From the NCBI GenBank assembly GCA_013339895.1, contig JABACO010000008.1, positions 10,148,846 to 10,212,845 of the forward strand: a stretch of 64,000 bases of DNA. The letters run 5' to 3'. The position numbers were made by a program, and so were the translations under genes. Of the stretch, positions 53,401 through 64,000 are shown in pieces. The stretch is from Ephydatia muelleri. Taxonomy: Eukaryota > Porifera > Demospongiae > Spongillida > Spongillidae. Within the stretch, counting starts at the first letter, position 1, and every line of letters begins with the position of its first letter. The notes under the pieces are model-generated. The model did no database searches and was not told the origin of the DNA. It was given only the letters and a program-made list of their open reading frames with translations.

Positions 53401-56400
53401 CTTGTGGCCACTTACTCTGTAAAGCAATGTTGCCCACCGTTGATCACTTTCTCTCAAGATCTGATCGAGAGGGTTGCGCAACAAACTGGTCCAGCAGTGT
53501 CAGTTTTTCCGCATTCGTTTTACCTTCCACTTGGTCAGATGTAACAGCATTAGTGATAGCACCACTTTGTTTTGGTGGAGATGTTAATTTCGGGTTTGCT
53601 CTTTATTGTTTTTTCCATTACAAGATAGGCCTAATAAAATGGCGTAGCACCATAACTCCAAATACAAATGTTTTCACGGTCATTGTTTTGTAAGAAGTTT
53701 TGAGTGTGAATGTGCGTAGTATGCATCCTATATAATTAGCGTGTCCGTATGCTTGGCTTTGTGCGTTATATGGTACAGGATTAAGTTGGGCTTAGCCCGA
53801 CCTTCACATGGTGTTGGAAGGTCAGGTATCAAGCCTGTACCAAGATTTGTATCTGTAACAGTGTGTGTGGGGCACACCACTGGCACTGTTACAGATCTAT
53901 ACAAATCTTGGTATAGGCTGGATAATTGATAACTGGCCTTCCCAAAATGCGAGGGTTGTGGACTCCTGGGCTGTGTTCAACTATATAGGATCCGCAACCT
54001 CACAAATACACCACATTCGGGTATAACCCGTCCAATCCGAACACTCTCAAGCCTAATGATGCTATGCTGCTGTCATCTTTTGTCCTCACCGTGGTTGAGT
54101 TGAAGAAGGCTGAGCAGCCATGGTAGAGGTTGCTTGCTCTCCAATTAGAGTTGACAGAGGAACAGCACACACGCATATGGTGTACACCTATACAGCACAC
54201 ATGCTCACATGCACACCTACACAGCACACACGCATACGGCATGCTACGATAGGTAACGTGCGTGTATGTGCACACCACAATGCACTTGTAATATTATCTT
54301 TGTAAAACCTCTCTGGTGTTATATAGCTCCCTGGTGGAAGTGTTCTGCTACCAAATCCAAACCCAATGATGCCAGGAACAGACTACCAGTACCAGCCTGG
54401 ATTGATGGGGCAGTACATTCCCAATATGTCCACCCAAGTGATCCAGACCCCTATGCCGTACATGCAGCCACCTGCTTACCGGTCACCAGCTCCTGTTGTC
54501 CCTCAACAACCACTGCAGAAGAGTGAGAGAAAGCCTATTCCGATTGTGGACCCCAATACCAAAACCGTTATTGTCCAAGTGAGCACACCCCATTAATGTA
54601 ATGTTAATGCCATTGATGTAAGAGCCACCACTCTCCCTCGACAGGTAAAGCTTACACTCGTGTCATGCAAGTGCATGTATATTTGCAGTATAAATTTAGA
54701 ATGAACTCAACTATTTGCAAACAAATCAACTGCTTACATTGGTTTTTTTTTGTAACATGTCAAAGGGAAAAAGTGTACTAATTTCAAATACGGGCTAAAT
54801 TACACAACTTTACATCGGTGCAGGCTATCGTTGAGGGCTTAGAAAAAGACATGTGAAGAGTTATTTTACATGGAAATATGTGTTAGCTGGTCCCTTTTTG
54901 CGAAAACAATCCCAAATTTTATGCTTAGGTGTTCAATGCAAATGGGCTTAAAAGTCTTCTAATTTCATGGACGTGGTGTTAAATTGAGCTTGCCGACAGT
55001 AATCATACACCAGAATCTATTCTTGAATGAGGAACTCAAGAATTTACAAACGAGTGGTCAAGGAATGTATGTAGAGGAACCTTTACACTTTTAGACATAC
55101 ATGTATCAATAGATAGGTGGGCTTCTTACATCACTATTGGAGCACTTTGAATGGAATCATATATATATTTAAACAGCAGCCATTTATTTATTTACTTGGT
55201 TTTGTTTTAGTAGTGGTTTCTGTTTAGGCATTAAATGGTTTATTCATTCTGTTATGTAATAATAGGAAAGAAATGATGGCATAAATAATTTATGGTACAT
55301 AGAATATAATAACTTACAGTACAACACAAAAACATAAATAATGCTCAAACAAATACTCTGCACTGTCCAATTTATGTGTGTGGGGTGTGTCTAGGAGAGA
55401 GGAGGTGTGTCTAGGAGAGAGGGGTGTCTTGGAGAGAGGGGTGTGGTTAGAAGAGAGGGATGTGTCTAGGAGAGAGGTGTGTCTAGGAGAGAGGGGTGTG
55501 TCTAGGAGAGAGTGTGTGTCTAGGAGAGAGGGGTGTGTCTAGGAGAGAGGTGTCTCTAGGAGAGAGGGGTGTGTCTAGGAGAGAGGGGTGTGTCTAGGAG
55601 AGAGGGGTGTGTCTAGGAGAGAGGGGTGTGTCTAGGAGAGAGAGGTGTCTAGGAGAGATGGGGTGTGTCTAGGAGAGAGGGAGTGTGTCTAGGAGAGAGG
55701 GGTGTTTAGGAGAGAGAGAGGTTTCTAGGAGCAAGGTGTGTCTAGGGGAGGGGGTGTCTAGGAGAAAGGGGGTGTCAGGACGTTTCAATCCCCCCTCGTA
55801 TGTCCATCATTACTTCAATACCACTGGACTGATAAAGAATGCATTCAATTAGGTCATTTTGAAACTTGTTCTTCGTGATACCTGCTTTTTTTTTTACATT
55901 AAAAAGATTAGTAACACCATGACAAAGGCGATTTACTCTGGTGTATCCGACTCCATTGCTAGGTAAATTGTGTAGTGAAAGTGTACTTTTTAGTCGGAGT
56001 GTTACTACGCAATTATGCTATGTTTTGTGACTTAAAAAGTGCGAAAGTTGCAAAGTGGCTGTGGCTCTACTCCAGACCCCCGATGGCAAGCTCCCCCTTG
56101 CTGGCGGTTAGCACTTCCTGCCCATCCAACTATATGCCATTTCCTTGTGAATATAATTACATTTCTTGCCGGACCACTTCCTACAGCCTCCTACGTGCCT
56201 ACTCTTACTTGACTAATTTATATCCGCTTGACCATACTACTGCTGGTAGCAGCATTGGTGGCCCCAAATCGCCATGGCAGGAGTGAGTTGCTCTTTATTT
56301 AGAGTTTACGTAATGAAATCAACACACAGTTTGCCAGGCAGTATATCCAGCAGTCCGTGATACCGGTTGGTGGCTTTGTTAATGTTTGTATTTCAGTATG

Positions 56401-59400
56401 TCGTATCGTACTTACCGTTACAACGACGTGCTTGTAATACCACGACATGATTTAAGGATGCCATTGAGAACCCAATACATGGCATGTCCCACGCATGCGC
56501 AATGCTACACAGAACCCCCAATGCAACACTGTACACCGACCCTCCAGTCTGGAGGATGCCCATGTACACTAGAACCAAACCACTCATTAATAATTTCGCC
56601 ATTTGTGCACAGTGACTATTGCTGAATTGCTTGTTTGAAAATTGTTGTTGCTTATAAATAGAGTTAGAATACCTTGTCTATGTCTGTTGCTTATAAATAG
56701 AGTTAGCATACCTTGTCTATGTCAAGTGTTGTCTATATCATTGTGCATGCATAAGTTGCCAATCCAGCAAGCCTCTTTCTTTATGAGGGTATGTCTTAAT
56801 CCATCGTAGTCCTGATAACCGTCTTTCAGCTTTGCATGTGGACACACCGCAGTGTGCATCCTATTGCGTTGTACCGTCGTCCAGAGCATTAATGATTGGG
56901 TTTGTATTTCTTTATTGGCTGTTGAGCGACTCTTGGCTAGATAAACTGGCCCCCCAGTTCTGTAGCCTGAGTTAGTTCCACAGTTTTTGCTCAGACAGCA
57001 GATGGTGGTGATTCCTCGAACTTAATCTCTCCAGAACAATTTAGTATGTCATTCCAGGAATTACCACATTGGCTTGAGTGCTACTGACATCAAACAGTAT
57101 CCCACTGCTGCTTGATGCTTCATTTTGTGCTACCCCTGTGATGTAATAGTAAACTTGATGTGCTGCACGCAGGCAGACCTGCTGTGACTAGATCCTAAAA
57201 AGCATTCCACTTTTATTATTTTTAATAAGAAGGAAGGACCCTTACCAGCTCTACCAAGAAGGGTACTCAGATTACATTCCATCATTACTTCAACACCACG
57301 GGACTGATATAGAATGCATTCAATTAGGTCATTTTGAAACTTGCTAGAACCTATAGCTATGGTGACAGGAAATAGATAAGCTGTTAATTCCTACCTACCC
57401 ATATAAACTAATGCCACCTTTTTTGCACCCTCCTACTCCCCTCCTCCCTTTAACCTCCTCTGTAGGTGAGAGAGAGAAATGCACCCGATATTGTGGACCC
57501 CAACACCAGAACTGTGGACCAAGTGAGCACTATGCAGTCAACAGTTCCTGCAGCAGCAGTGGCCAACCGCACCCTCCCCTCTGGGAGGCACCCGGTTCCC
57601 AGGCCTTATGTCATGCCTGTAGTGAGAGAGGTGATGTCATCAGCATCTCCTGTGGGGATGGAAGCCAAGGGTACAGTGGTGTCAGAAGGGGAACGTGAGG
57701 CCACGCCTACCAGTGTCATAGAATCGAGCAAGGAGGAGGCTCTGTGGAAAGAGGAAGAAGAGGACTTGAAAAAGTCATGTATGTGTGTGTGTATGTGTGT
57801 GTGTATGTGTGTGTGTGTGTGTGTGTTTCTCTGTGGTGTGTTTGTTTTGTGTGTGTATGTTGTGTGTGTGTGTGTGTGTATGTGTGTGTGTGTGTGTTGT
57901 ATGTGTGTGTTATGTGATTCATCCTTTGATTTAGCATTACCCCGAGGACATATGGAAAGTACAGAAACATTGCCACTTGTTGGAGTGCCCGCTGGCCATG
58001 ATCAACAGAAAGGTAAGTGTGTGTGTGTTCTGTCTGTCATCTCTCATGGTTTGTTATTCCCATGGGCACAGGTCAAGGGAGGTACATGTATGACAGAGAA
58101 TATCTGCTACAGCTTCGTTCAAAATTGATGTGTCAGGTTCCACCGCTGAAGATAACTCAAAAGCCATGCTACAAGAGAAAGTGGGTTTGGTATTTTTGGC
58201 CTCCAGCATGTTGATGTGCTCACCATTAATGTGTTTACAGTGAATCCCAGCATAGTGGAGGAGGTGGTGGTGGTGGAAGAAGGGTAGGTGATTAGTGTGT
58301 GGTAGGTGACTGGTTCAGAGCAGTGTTCGTTCCTGCCTTCACAGCAAGGCAGACAAAGGGAGATAAATGAACCCCCAAAGACCACTCCTCGTTTTGCAGC
58401 TGAGGTATGGTGCCGTGTTGGAGGGGGGGGGGGTGCTGAGGTGGAGTGGAGGGAGCTGATGGTGTGGAGGTGGAGTGGAGGGAGCTGATGGTGTGGAGGT
58501 AGTGTGGAGGGAGCTGATGGTGTGGAGGTGGAGTGGAGGGAGCTGATGGTGTGGAGGTGGAGTGGAGGGAGCTGATGGTGTGGAGGTGGAGTGGAGGGAG
58601 CTGATGGTGTGGAGGTGGAGTGGAGGGAGCTGATGGTGTGGAGGGAGCTGATGGTCTGGAGGTGGAGTGGAGGGAGCTGATGGTGTGGAGGGAGCTGATG
58701 GTGTGGAGGGAGCTGATGGTGTGGAGGTGGAGTGGAGGGAGCTGATGGTGAAGTACTGGTAGTGTAGGTGTGCTGAGATGCTGTCATGTATTGTATATTT
58801 GTTGGGATATGTTGATACTGATTCAATCATCTTGTGTTTTCTCTACCGTGGAAGGCTGGGCGTAGCAAATCTGAGCAGCCACGACAGAGGTTGCGTGCTG
58901 TACAATTAGAATTGACAGAGGAACAGAAGGAGACCCAGGAGGTCTTCCGCAAGTTCCAGAGTATTCTGAACAAGTTGACACCTCAGAAGTTTCAGAAACT
59001 AGCAGATGCAACACTCCAGTTGAACATCAACACAGAGGAGAGGCTGAAAGGGGTTATTGACAAAATTTTCACAAAGGTTAGGCTATTGTCCGAAGCAGGC
59101 AGTCTTGTATATAGACTTCCACTTTTAGGCACTAGAAGAAACAAATTACAGTGAAGTATATGCCAATCTCTGTCGAGTTCTGGCACCATTAGCTGTTGAA
59201 ACTGTAAAGGCAGAAGGGAAACCTCAGACCGTCACTTTCAGACGTCTTTTGCTGACCAAGTGTCAGCAGGAGTTTGAGAAGGATATGCAGGAGGATGAGG
59301 AGAGGGAGACCATGCAGAAGGGAGTAGAGACAACAGAGACAGTGAGTCATGTGACCATCACATGGAGTATTGGGGTGACCTTGTCTCTCTCAGGAGGAGA

Positions 59401-59713
59401 TAAGGAAACAGCGACAGACAGCTCTGGAAGCAGCTGAAGTTGCATCTCGACATCGGTCGCTAGGCACCATTAGATTTATTGGAGAACTATATAAGTTGAA
59501 GGTGTGTGTGAATGTGTGTTATCAGTGTTGGTGTGTGTGGGTTGGACAAGCAGAGGAAGGGTTCACACGGTCTCTACGCAGATACTTTCTGAATCCGTCA
59601 TGCACGAGTGCATGATAAGATTGCTGAGGTCAGTGTTTGATGAAGAGTCACTGGAGTGTTTTGCAATGCTCATGACTACCACGGGAAAAGACCTGGACAA
59701 GGAGGAGGCTAAG
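50446..59713 (+). CDS. eIF4G-like gene 4: N-terminus, eIF4E-binding motif and MIF4G (3' part not in window)
   Basis: Exons: 50446-50528, 50587-50620, 54327-54578, 57466-57778, 57935-58012, 58072-58180, 58241-58283, 58345-58404, 58855-59076, 59129-59341, 59394-59501, 59582-59713; all join in phase to 549 codons. The start MATAGST is chosen because it is conserved with gene 3. Exon 3 is Pro/Gln/Met-rich and ends [11 protein letters not shown]; exon 4 repeats the motif ([12 protein letters not shown]), similar to the RIRDPNQ region near the PABP-binding part of eIF4G. Exon 6 has YDREYLL, the canonical YxxxxL-phi eIF4E-binding motif. Exon 7 is a Gly/Arg linker. Then MIF4[51 protein letters not shown]. 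The final MIF4G exon, MA3 and W2 are not found before 64 kb. They may lie beyond the window, or the copy may be truncated. Confidence 0.8.
51165..51862 (+). pseudogene. Unrecognised Cys-rich gene fragment
   Basis: Encodes [18 protein letters not shown] and [13 protein letters not shown], then (51432-51617) [19 protein letters not shown], then (51639-51863) [19 protein letters not shown]. Block A retains only an upstream part (CYEKHRKPVCNKCDGGSYC at about 8085-8150) lost from B. Together they suggest a zinc-binding protein that predates the duplication, probably a mobile-element gene. I do not recognise the family. Confidence 0.35.
52190..52572 (+). repeat. GTGTCTAGGAGAGAGGAG minisatellite (block B)
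   Basis: About 20 imperfect units; same family as 8228-8795. Confidence 0.95.
52780..52837 (+). pseudogene. eIF4G VDPNT exon truncated by a hAT fragment
   Basis: After TCTGTAG the frame reads [15 protein letters not shown], parallel to [13 protein letters not shown] at 54521 and [13 protein letters not shown] at 57469. Right after CCCCAATACC the sequence becomes the reverse complement of the CGGBP1-like transposase instead of exon sequence. Confidence 0.65.
52838..53690 (-). pseudogene. CGGBP1-like hAT transposase fragment, block B
   Basis: Reverse strand. 53437-53051 encodes [19 protein letters not shown], then [20 protein letters not shown] with HTGSAKHK, a C2H2/BED-type finger as in CGGBP1-like hAT proteins. 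53061-52838 encodes [20 protein letters not shown] and [19 protein letters not shown], the start of the catalytic region (a DxTT segment). Nothing of the core or dimerisation domain follows. A small overlap between the two frames indicates one frame change or an intron. Confidence 0.7.
53833..53918. repeat. Inverted repeat
   Basis: Arms GCCTGTACCAAGATTTGTAT...CAGTG and complement around a 20-bp centre; two small mismatches. Confidence 0.8.
54094..54165 (+). pseudogene. Stray first MIF4G exon fragment with stop
   Basis: Encodes [10 protein letters not shown], stop, [13 protein letters not shown], matching the gene 3 exon start at 30091, then breaks into unrelated CACACA sequence. Confidence 0.8.
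54579..57465. other. Gene 4 intron: minisatellite and degenerate eIF4G pieces
   Basis: Contains a GTGTCTAGGAGAGAGGG array (55385-55785), a TTTCAATC...CATTACTTCAA segment repeated at 57281, a degenerate first-exon copy (56228-56284) with following intron resembling gene 3, and otherwise AT-rich sequence without a recognised gene. Confidence 0.6.
56228..56284 (+). pseudogene. Degenerate eIF4G exon 1 copy
   Basis: TACTGCTGGTAGCAGCATTG resembles exon 1 of genes 3 and 4; the start codon is lost. GTGAGTTGCTCTTTATTTAG and ACACAGTTTGCCAGGCAGTA after it match the gene 3 intron 1. Confidence 0.6.
57782..57912 (+). repeat. TG-rich microsatellite in gene 4
   Basis: Interrupted TG/TATG run within the intron after exon 4. 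Confidence 0.9.
58435..58750 (+). repeat. GGAGTGGAGGGAGCTGATGGTGTGGAGGT-class minisatellite (block B)
   Basis: About twelve units, several shortened; expanded relative to the five-unit array in block A. Confidence 0.95.
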
Positions 59714-59911
59714 GTTTGTGGTGTCATTAATGGCTAGAAGTAGTGCACGGATTGAAGTTCCGTTAGAAAGCATACAGTGTTCCATCTTTACTTAGTGCTT
59801 GTTACAACCAAAGAACGTGGTAGGAGTGTTTCAAAATTTGGAGTGTACGTAGAAGACTATTGATTCGTTCTGTTCATTCATTTTTACTTTATCCATTATG
59901 GCGATACAACT

Positions 59912-60805
59912 CAGAGACGGATCTAGGAAAAATTTGTGGGTTTGGGTAATTAATGAAATTCACAAATTAACTGCACAAATTAACAACGATGAGGTTTGAT
60001 TCATAACAATTAGTCGTTATACAAAGATCTGAACAGTCTTCTGGGATTCTTTTTGATAAAATGGGCCACAATTTCTTTTGGGTCTATGTCCAGGTTCGAG
60101 TTGATATTTAATAACGTTAATCCTGCAAGGCGATCTCCTCCCATTCGATTACGTAAATGGGTCTTTATTCTTCTCAATGCAGAGAAAGATCTTTCTGCTT
60201 CTGAACTACTTACCGGATAAATGCAACCTATTTCAATTACCACTCTAATATATCAGCATCGGCATGAGGAAGACTACAAATCAAGTTATTCGGGCGTACT
60301 GTTGGATGCTCGAGACTTCCATTGGAAGCACTACATTCATCCAGAATAACTGCTCCTGTTGCCACAAGGCCAATATCATCATTTAACATAACTGATGCAG
60401 CACCGTGTATTTCAGCTGCAGAAGAATAAGAGCAGCAAGGCTGGTCCATGCATTGGTCTTCGATAAGCTCATTGTTCGCGTTGGAAACATGTCCAGGGTG
60501 AACACAAATGACCGATTCAGTCCGGGAAGGAGCAAACAGAGCCGCTTGTGGTGTACTAGGAGTAGCAGTTCGCGTACATGGCGAGATTTCCACATGTACA
60601 GGTGAATCGCGAAGTCTCTGAAATGCGAGCAGCACAACTTGTTAGTAAATTCCATTTCTGTACTGAGGAGTTCCATGTTTAAAGGATCTTCATGTTCTCT
60701 CTCATTTTGGAACGGCGCACACGCGGTAACTGCTGGTGTACCGGCATGTGGCTGTTCGCAAACCTTCTTTACCGGGCAAAGCAGCGTCCTAATATCAACT
60801 CCTAT
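59912..60805 (-). pseudogene. hAT element remnant, block B copy of 11505-14347
   Basis: Left end CAGAGACGGATCTAGG; right end deleted. Minus strand 60243-60010 encodes [20 protein letters not shown] and RMGGDRLAGLTLLNI, a hAT dimerisation domain, intact to its stop. 60635-60240 encodes the N-terminal [16 protein letters not shown] region. The middle is absent, so the element was already internally deleted before the duplication. Confidence 0.7.
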
Positions 60806-61325
60806 GTACATGTGGAAACTCTGTGTCACGTATCAAGAACTATTTAATCATATGAGAAACTCAACCTGCACAGAGAGTAGTAGTTATAAGGAATGCTTCT
60901 ACAGAGGATACGTGAATCAATGCAGTGGAAAAATCTCATAGTACAAAACACTCAATACATAAATTTCCAGCGGCCTCTAAAAAAGTGCACACAAACAGTT
61001 AAATGCTAAGGAATGTATGTGACAATGTGTGGTGTGAGAGTGTGTGTACCATCATCATCATCCAACTGGTTTATTGTGTGTCACATGTACTGTACACAAC
61101 GTGGGAGGTGCAAGATTACTGCGGAAATGGAGTGAGAAATGTGCATTATTTAACTTTGCACAGATGTATCTCCTTAACGGATAAAGGAAAAATTGAAATT
61201 AACACTCTATGTACATACCAAATTTGAATCGATATGAACACTTGTACCTGAAGATATAGCCGGTTTGAACCTCATATACTTCCAGTAGGCAAATCATGTA
61301 GTGGGATCGGGCCTTGTAATGTTGC

Positions 61326-62325
61326 CACGTCAGAATAAAACTACATGGCATGCACTTTTATTTTTGCCCACCCCCTATATTCCCAAACCCACCCCCTGTT
61401 GCAAATTTGGCGGATCATTCTATGTCAGATCACCCAGTCAATAACACTGCACCCTCTCAGATTTAGATGAAATTTGGTATATTTGATTAATATCAATCAC
61501 ACCAATTATCACCTTTTGTGATGAATTAGATTAGGAGATAATCAAGTTTTTATTTTTTCTTACCTTTCTGACCTCTCAACACTTGCACCCTCTTTTCATA
61601 TTAAGTGATGGTCCAAATATATCATGTAAGATATCATTTTGAAGCTTAGAGCATGACAAATCACATGCTGTTTTTACTTTAATACTATGGATTATATAGT
61701 TAGTATTATTGTGCAATGAACTATTTAACCTTATGTCCCCTAAAAAGGATAGGTAGTTATTAAAAATGCCACCATTTCCCAGAATGCCCTACCATTCTAG
61801 CACTGCATTATTAAAAAAAAATTGGTGGCAAATGATAACATTATTGTTCCCTGACATAAAATAGTAACCACTGTCACAGTAATGTATTCGTTTCCTATAG
61901 AGTATGCCAAGAAAAGTATATAATTGCACACAAATACAACAGCGTAATGTGGATGTGATATTACACTCTTATTTCTCCCACAAATTATGAGCCTTTGTAG
62001 CCTTGGACATTGATTCCTGTGAAATGGAGTACCCTCCTCTTCCACTGGTTAGGATGGAGTGCTCAATCGTGCAAAGAATGTAACTTTCACAAATCCAACA
62101 AGTGTCATCCTTTTCAGGAAAAACAAACCTACTAACTCCAACACTAGGATGCATGAAAACTTCACAAAACTCCTCAGATATATCCTCCACAGCCAAACCA
62201 GACCTCGCCATCATACATGCATGCAATGTAGCTGCCCTTGATCACATCAGAGGTATCAATCTGCAATGACCCCACAATACTAACCACAGCAGTCCTCTCA
62301 CCAGAGGATATTTCATGCACTGCTA
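61326..62325 (-). other. Stretch with one possible protein remnant
   Basis: Mostly AT-rich without recognised genes. The minus-strand frame 62226-61969 encodes VSRFVFPEKDDTCWICESYI and SGRGGYSISQESM; I recall similar blocks in uncharacterised invertebrate mobile-element proteins, but cannot name the family. Confidence 0.3.
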
Positions 62326-63977
62326 AGGTAAACTGCCAAATTAGAACGCGATTTTTAAAAATCCGCTCTCATCTTTAAAACTAAAATGTATCACTTCGGA
62401 AGAATCTGTATGTACATTCCTTATATAAAGACCGACAAACTGACGTCGTTAAATACTCAAATCGATCCGCTCAAACAAAGTAAGAACTGTTAAATCATTT
62501 TAGACGGGGCGGGGGTGCAAGCACAATTGGCCTAAATAGAACGGGGATAATCGATAGCTTCAAATGCTTGCTTTGTTTAGAGGCTATTTATGCTCATGCA
62601 ATCTTAGTATCAGAACGGTTTTGAAATACTTGCTGCGCCATTTACTGCAATTTCTTAGCCACCATCACGCTTACTGCCAGAGAAAAGCGTTTGTTTAGTG
62701 GAGATTCCATTTAATGCTCATCGGTTATTATAGAATCGTGCTTATTGTTACAGCCAAACACTGAAAAACGTTTTCTTGCTATCTAGTGAACTGTCGTAAA
62801 TAATTTTTGAAGGGTGAGAGGTTTATATACAGATAAAACAATCACACTACATTGAAAATCGGATCATACGCTGCGAAATACGTATTATGCAAACCTTGCT
62901 CTGAATCAAGAAGGGAACTACACAGCACAGATATAAACAGCAAGATTATGGCCAGTACAACAAATTGTAATACAATTGGTACCTAGGATCGCCTTGGCAG
63001 TTGCTGCAGAGGCATAAATGACATAATTTTATTCATATTTTTGCGGGTACACAACACTTATTCAAGTATCAACAATATATTTGTTGCTTGTGTTTGTTAA
63101 TTAATACGCATACGTTAATAGAATAGGAAACTTTTAACGAAATCTCATTTGCAATCATCCTCATAAACATCTACTTACAAAGCATCACACATTTTCAAAT
63201 AACACACTTGATGTACTCCCACATGAGCTCAGTTGTGGTATCCTTGCTATTTAGATTGATTGGTTGTCTGTTTCCCTTCTCCAACTGAATAATCTGTCCT
63301 CTTAAGTTGTTTGGTACCACGAATCTTCCTAGCACTACATGTAGACCTTCCACAATTAACACCCACAATGGTATTCGTTTTTTGCCTCTTTTTTGGTGTA
63401 AGGTATCGACGACGTCGCCGAATCTGGAAGCTTCTATGGGTCCTTTATTAAAGGGCGTGGTGGAGTTGTTCGGCAGAAAGGAGCTGCTCTGCTAGCGCTT
63501 TTGACTTGTCATGTAGACTTGGTTGGAAAGTCCACGTTGGCGTTCCAGACTGTAGTACAAAAAGCATCACTTCAGGTAAAAGAGTTGTCCCAACTCACCA
63601 TTGTCGTCACCTGGGAAGCGATAGCACTGATGGGACTACCGCACATGGCTTCAATGTAATGCTCCTTTCTCACAGACTCAGTCACATTTTGCTGTTCCTT
63701 CATTAGTTGCTGAAATCTGAAAAACGGTGTGGCTTGTGTAACTGAAGACGGATTCCATGGTTCTGGATAGCTTGGAAACCCAGCAGGTCTAGCTATATAC
63801 GTAGCCATAACTAATAGGCTTAAGCTTAGTTGTAAAAAATTAAGACTTACCTTGTTGACGATTGTGGAACTAATCTATCAAAACAATGAATAATTTGAGG
63901 TGACCCACAACACCCCCACAGTTCACCCCCCTATCCGTTCTAAAAAGGATAAGGTGTTCTATTTTGGCAGTTTACTT
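62326..63977 (-). mobile_element. Candidate transposon with GTAAACTGCCAAA inverted ends
   Basis: Left AGGTAAACTGCCAAATTAGAA and right inverted AAGTAAACTGCCAAAATAGA; TA flanks both sides (62324-62325, 63978-63979). The minus-strand frame 63808 to about 63611 starts MATYIARPAGFPSYPEPW and reaches a donor-like CAG/gtgacg; its family is not recognised. Confidence 0.45.
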
Positions 63978-64000
63978 TATAGGGTGCTAGTTGATTATGG

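Larger units (their letters stand above)
50206..61325 (+). repeat. Segmental duplication block B (partner 6939-16850)
   Basis: Begins GTATACGACAAGCTAAGG and ends near GGGCCTTGTAATGTTGCC. Relative to block A it retains about 4.7 kb (53.75-58.43 kb) with eIF4G N-terminal exons and about 0.9 kb at 51.18-52.09 kb, and lacks the TTAA element, fold-back MITE copy 3 and about 14045-16210 of A. Confidence 0.85.

Noticed and set aside
58119..58830. His/Pro/Ser-rich minus-strand frames (also 10072-10410)
   Set aside because: They are reverse translations of the GGAGTGGAGGGAGCTGATG minisatellite and overlap real eIF4G exons on the other strand.

Overview
The window is eukaryotic and animal-like. It has short and long GT-AG introns, many microsatellites and poly(G) tracts, and one assembly gap of exactly 1000 N (28624-29623). 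The DNA transposons and the diverged animal-type genes suggest an early-branching invertebrate such as a sponge or cnidarian; that placement is inference. No rRNA, tRNA, CRISPR or bacterial operon structure was seen.

The backbone is a same-strand cluster of translation initiation factor eIF4G genes and fragments. Gene 1 (342-5056, 5' end off-window) reads in phase through two tandem MIF4G domains and a W2 domain, with no MA3. Gene 2 (10435-20068) has MIF4G, MA3 and W2, followed by a duplicated damaged W2 (20293-21909) and a W2 scrap (22433-22504). Its upstream exons (7207-7363, about 9016) are broken. Gene 3 (26995-31280) spans the gap and carries two frameshifts. Gene 4 (50446-59713) has a full 5' half with the eIF4E-binding motif YDREYLL and most of MIF4G, but the rest is not in the window. 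Blocks of about 6.94-16.85 kb and 50.21-61.33 kb are an old segmental duplication; presence/absence differences between them give empty sites for several transposons.

Between genes 3 and 4 lie a PUS3-like pseudouridine synthase lacking its catalytic middle (32053-33812), an inverted eIF4G exon (34438-34675), and a RecQ-like helicase fragment whose exon is split by a fold-back MITE (about 34998-36450). A nested transposon stack then fills 37.7-49.7 kb: a P-element-like (THAP9-type) transposon contains a hAT element, which contains a second hAT, which contains a Ginger-like element. A non-LTR-type reverse transcriptase element sits in the same P-like element as a head-to-tail pair. Target-site duplications can be read for each of the DNA elements.

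Other mobile DNA includes a TTAA-flanked element carrying a P2X7-C-terminal-like gene, hAT elements with 5-bp duplications, a fold-back MITE family with 9-bp duplications, a TA-flanked palindromic MITE, and an ISL2EU/Harbinger-like THAP remnant. All family assignments come from recognised motifs; no database search was run.
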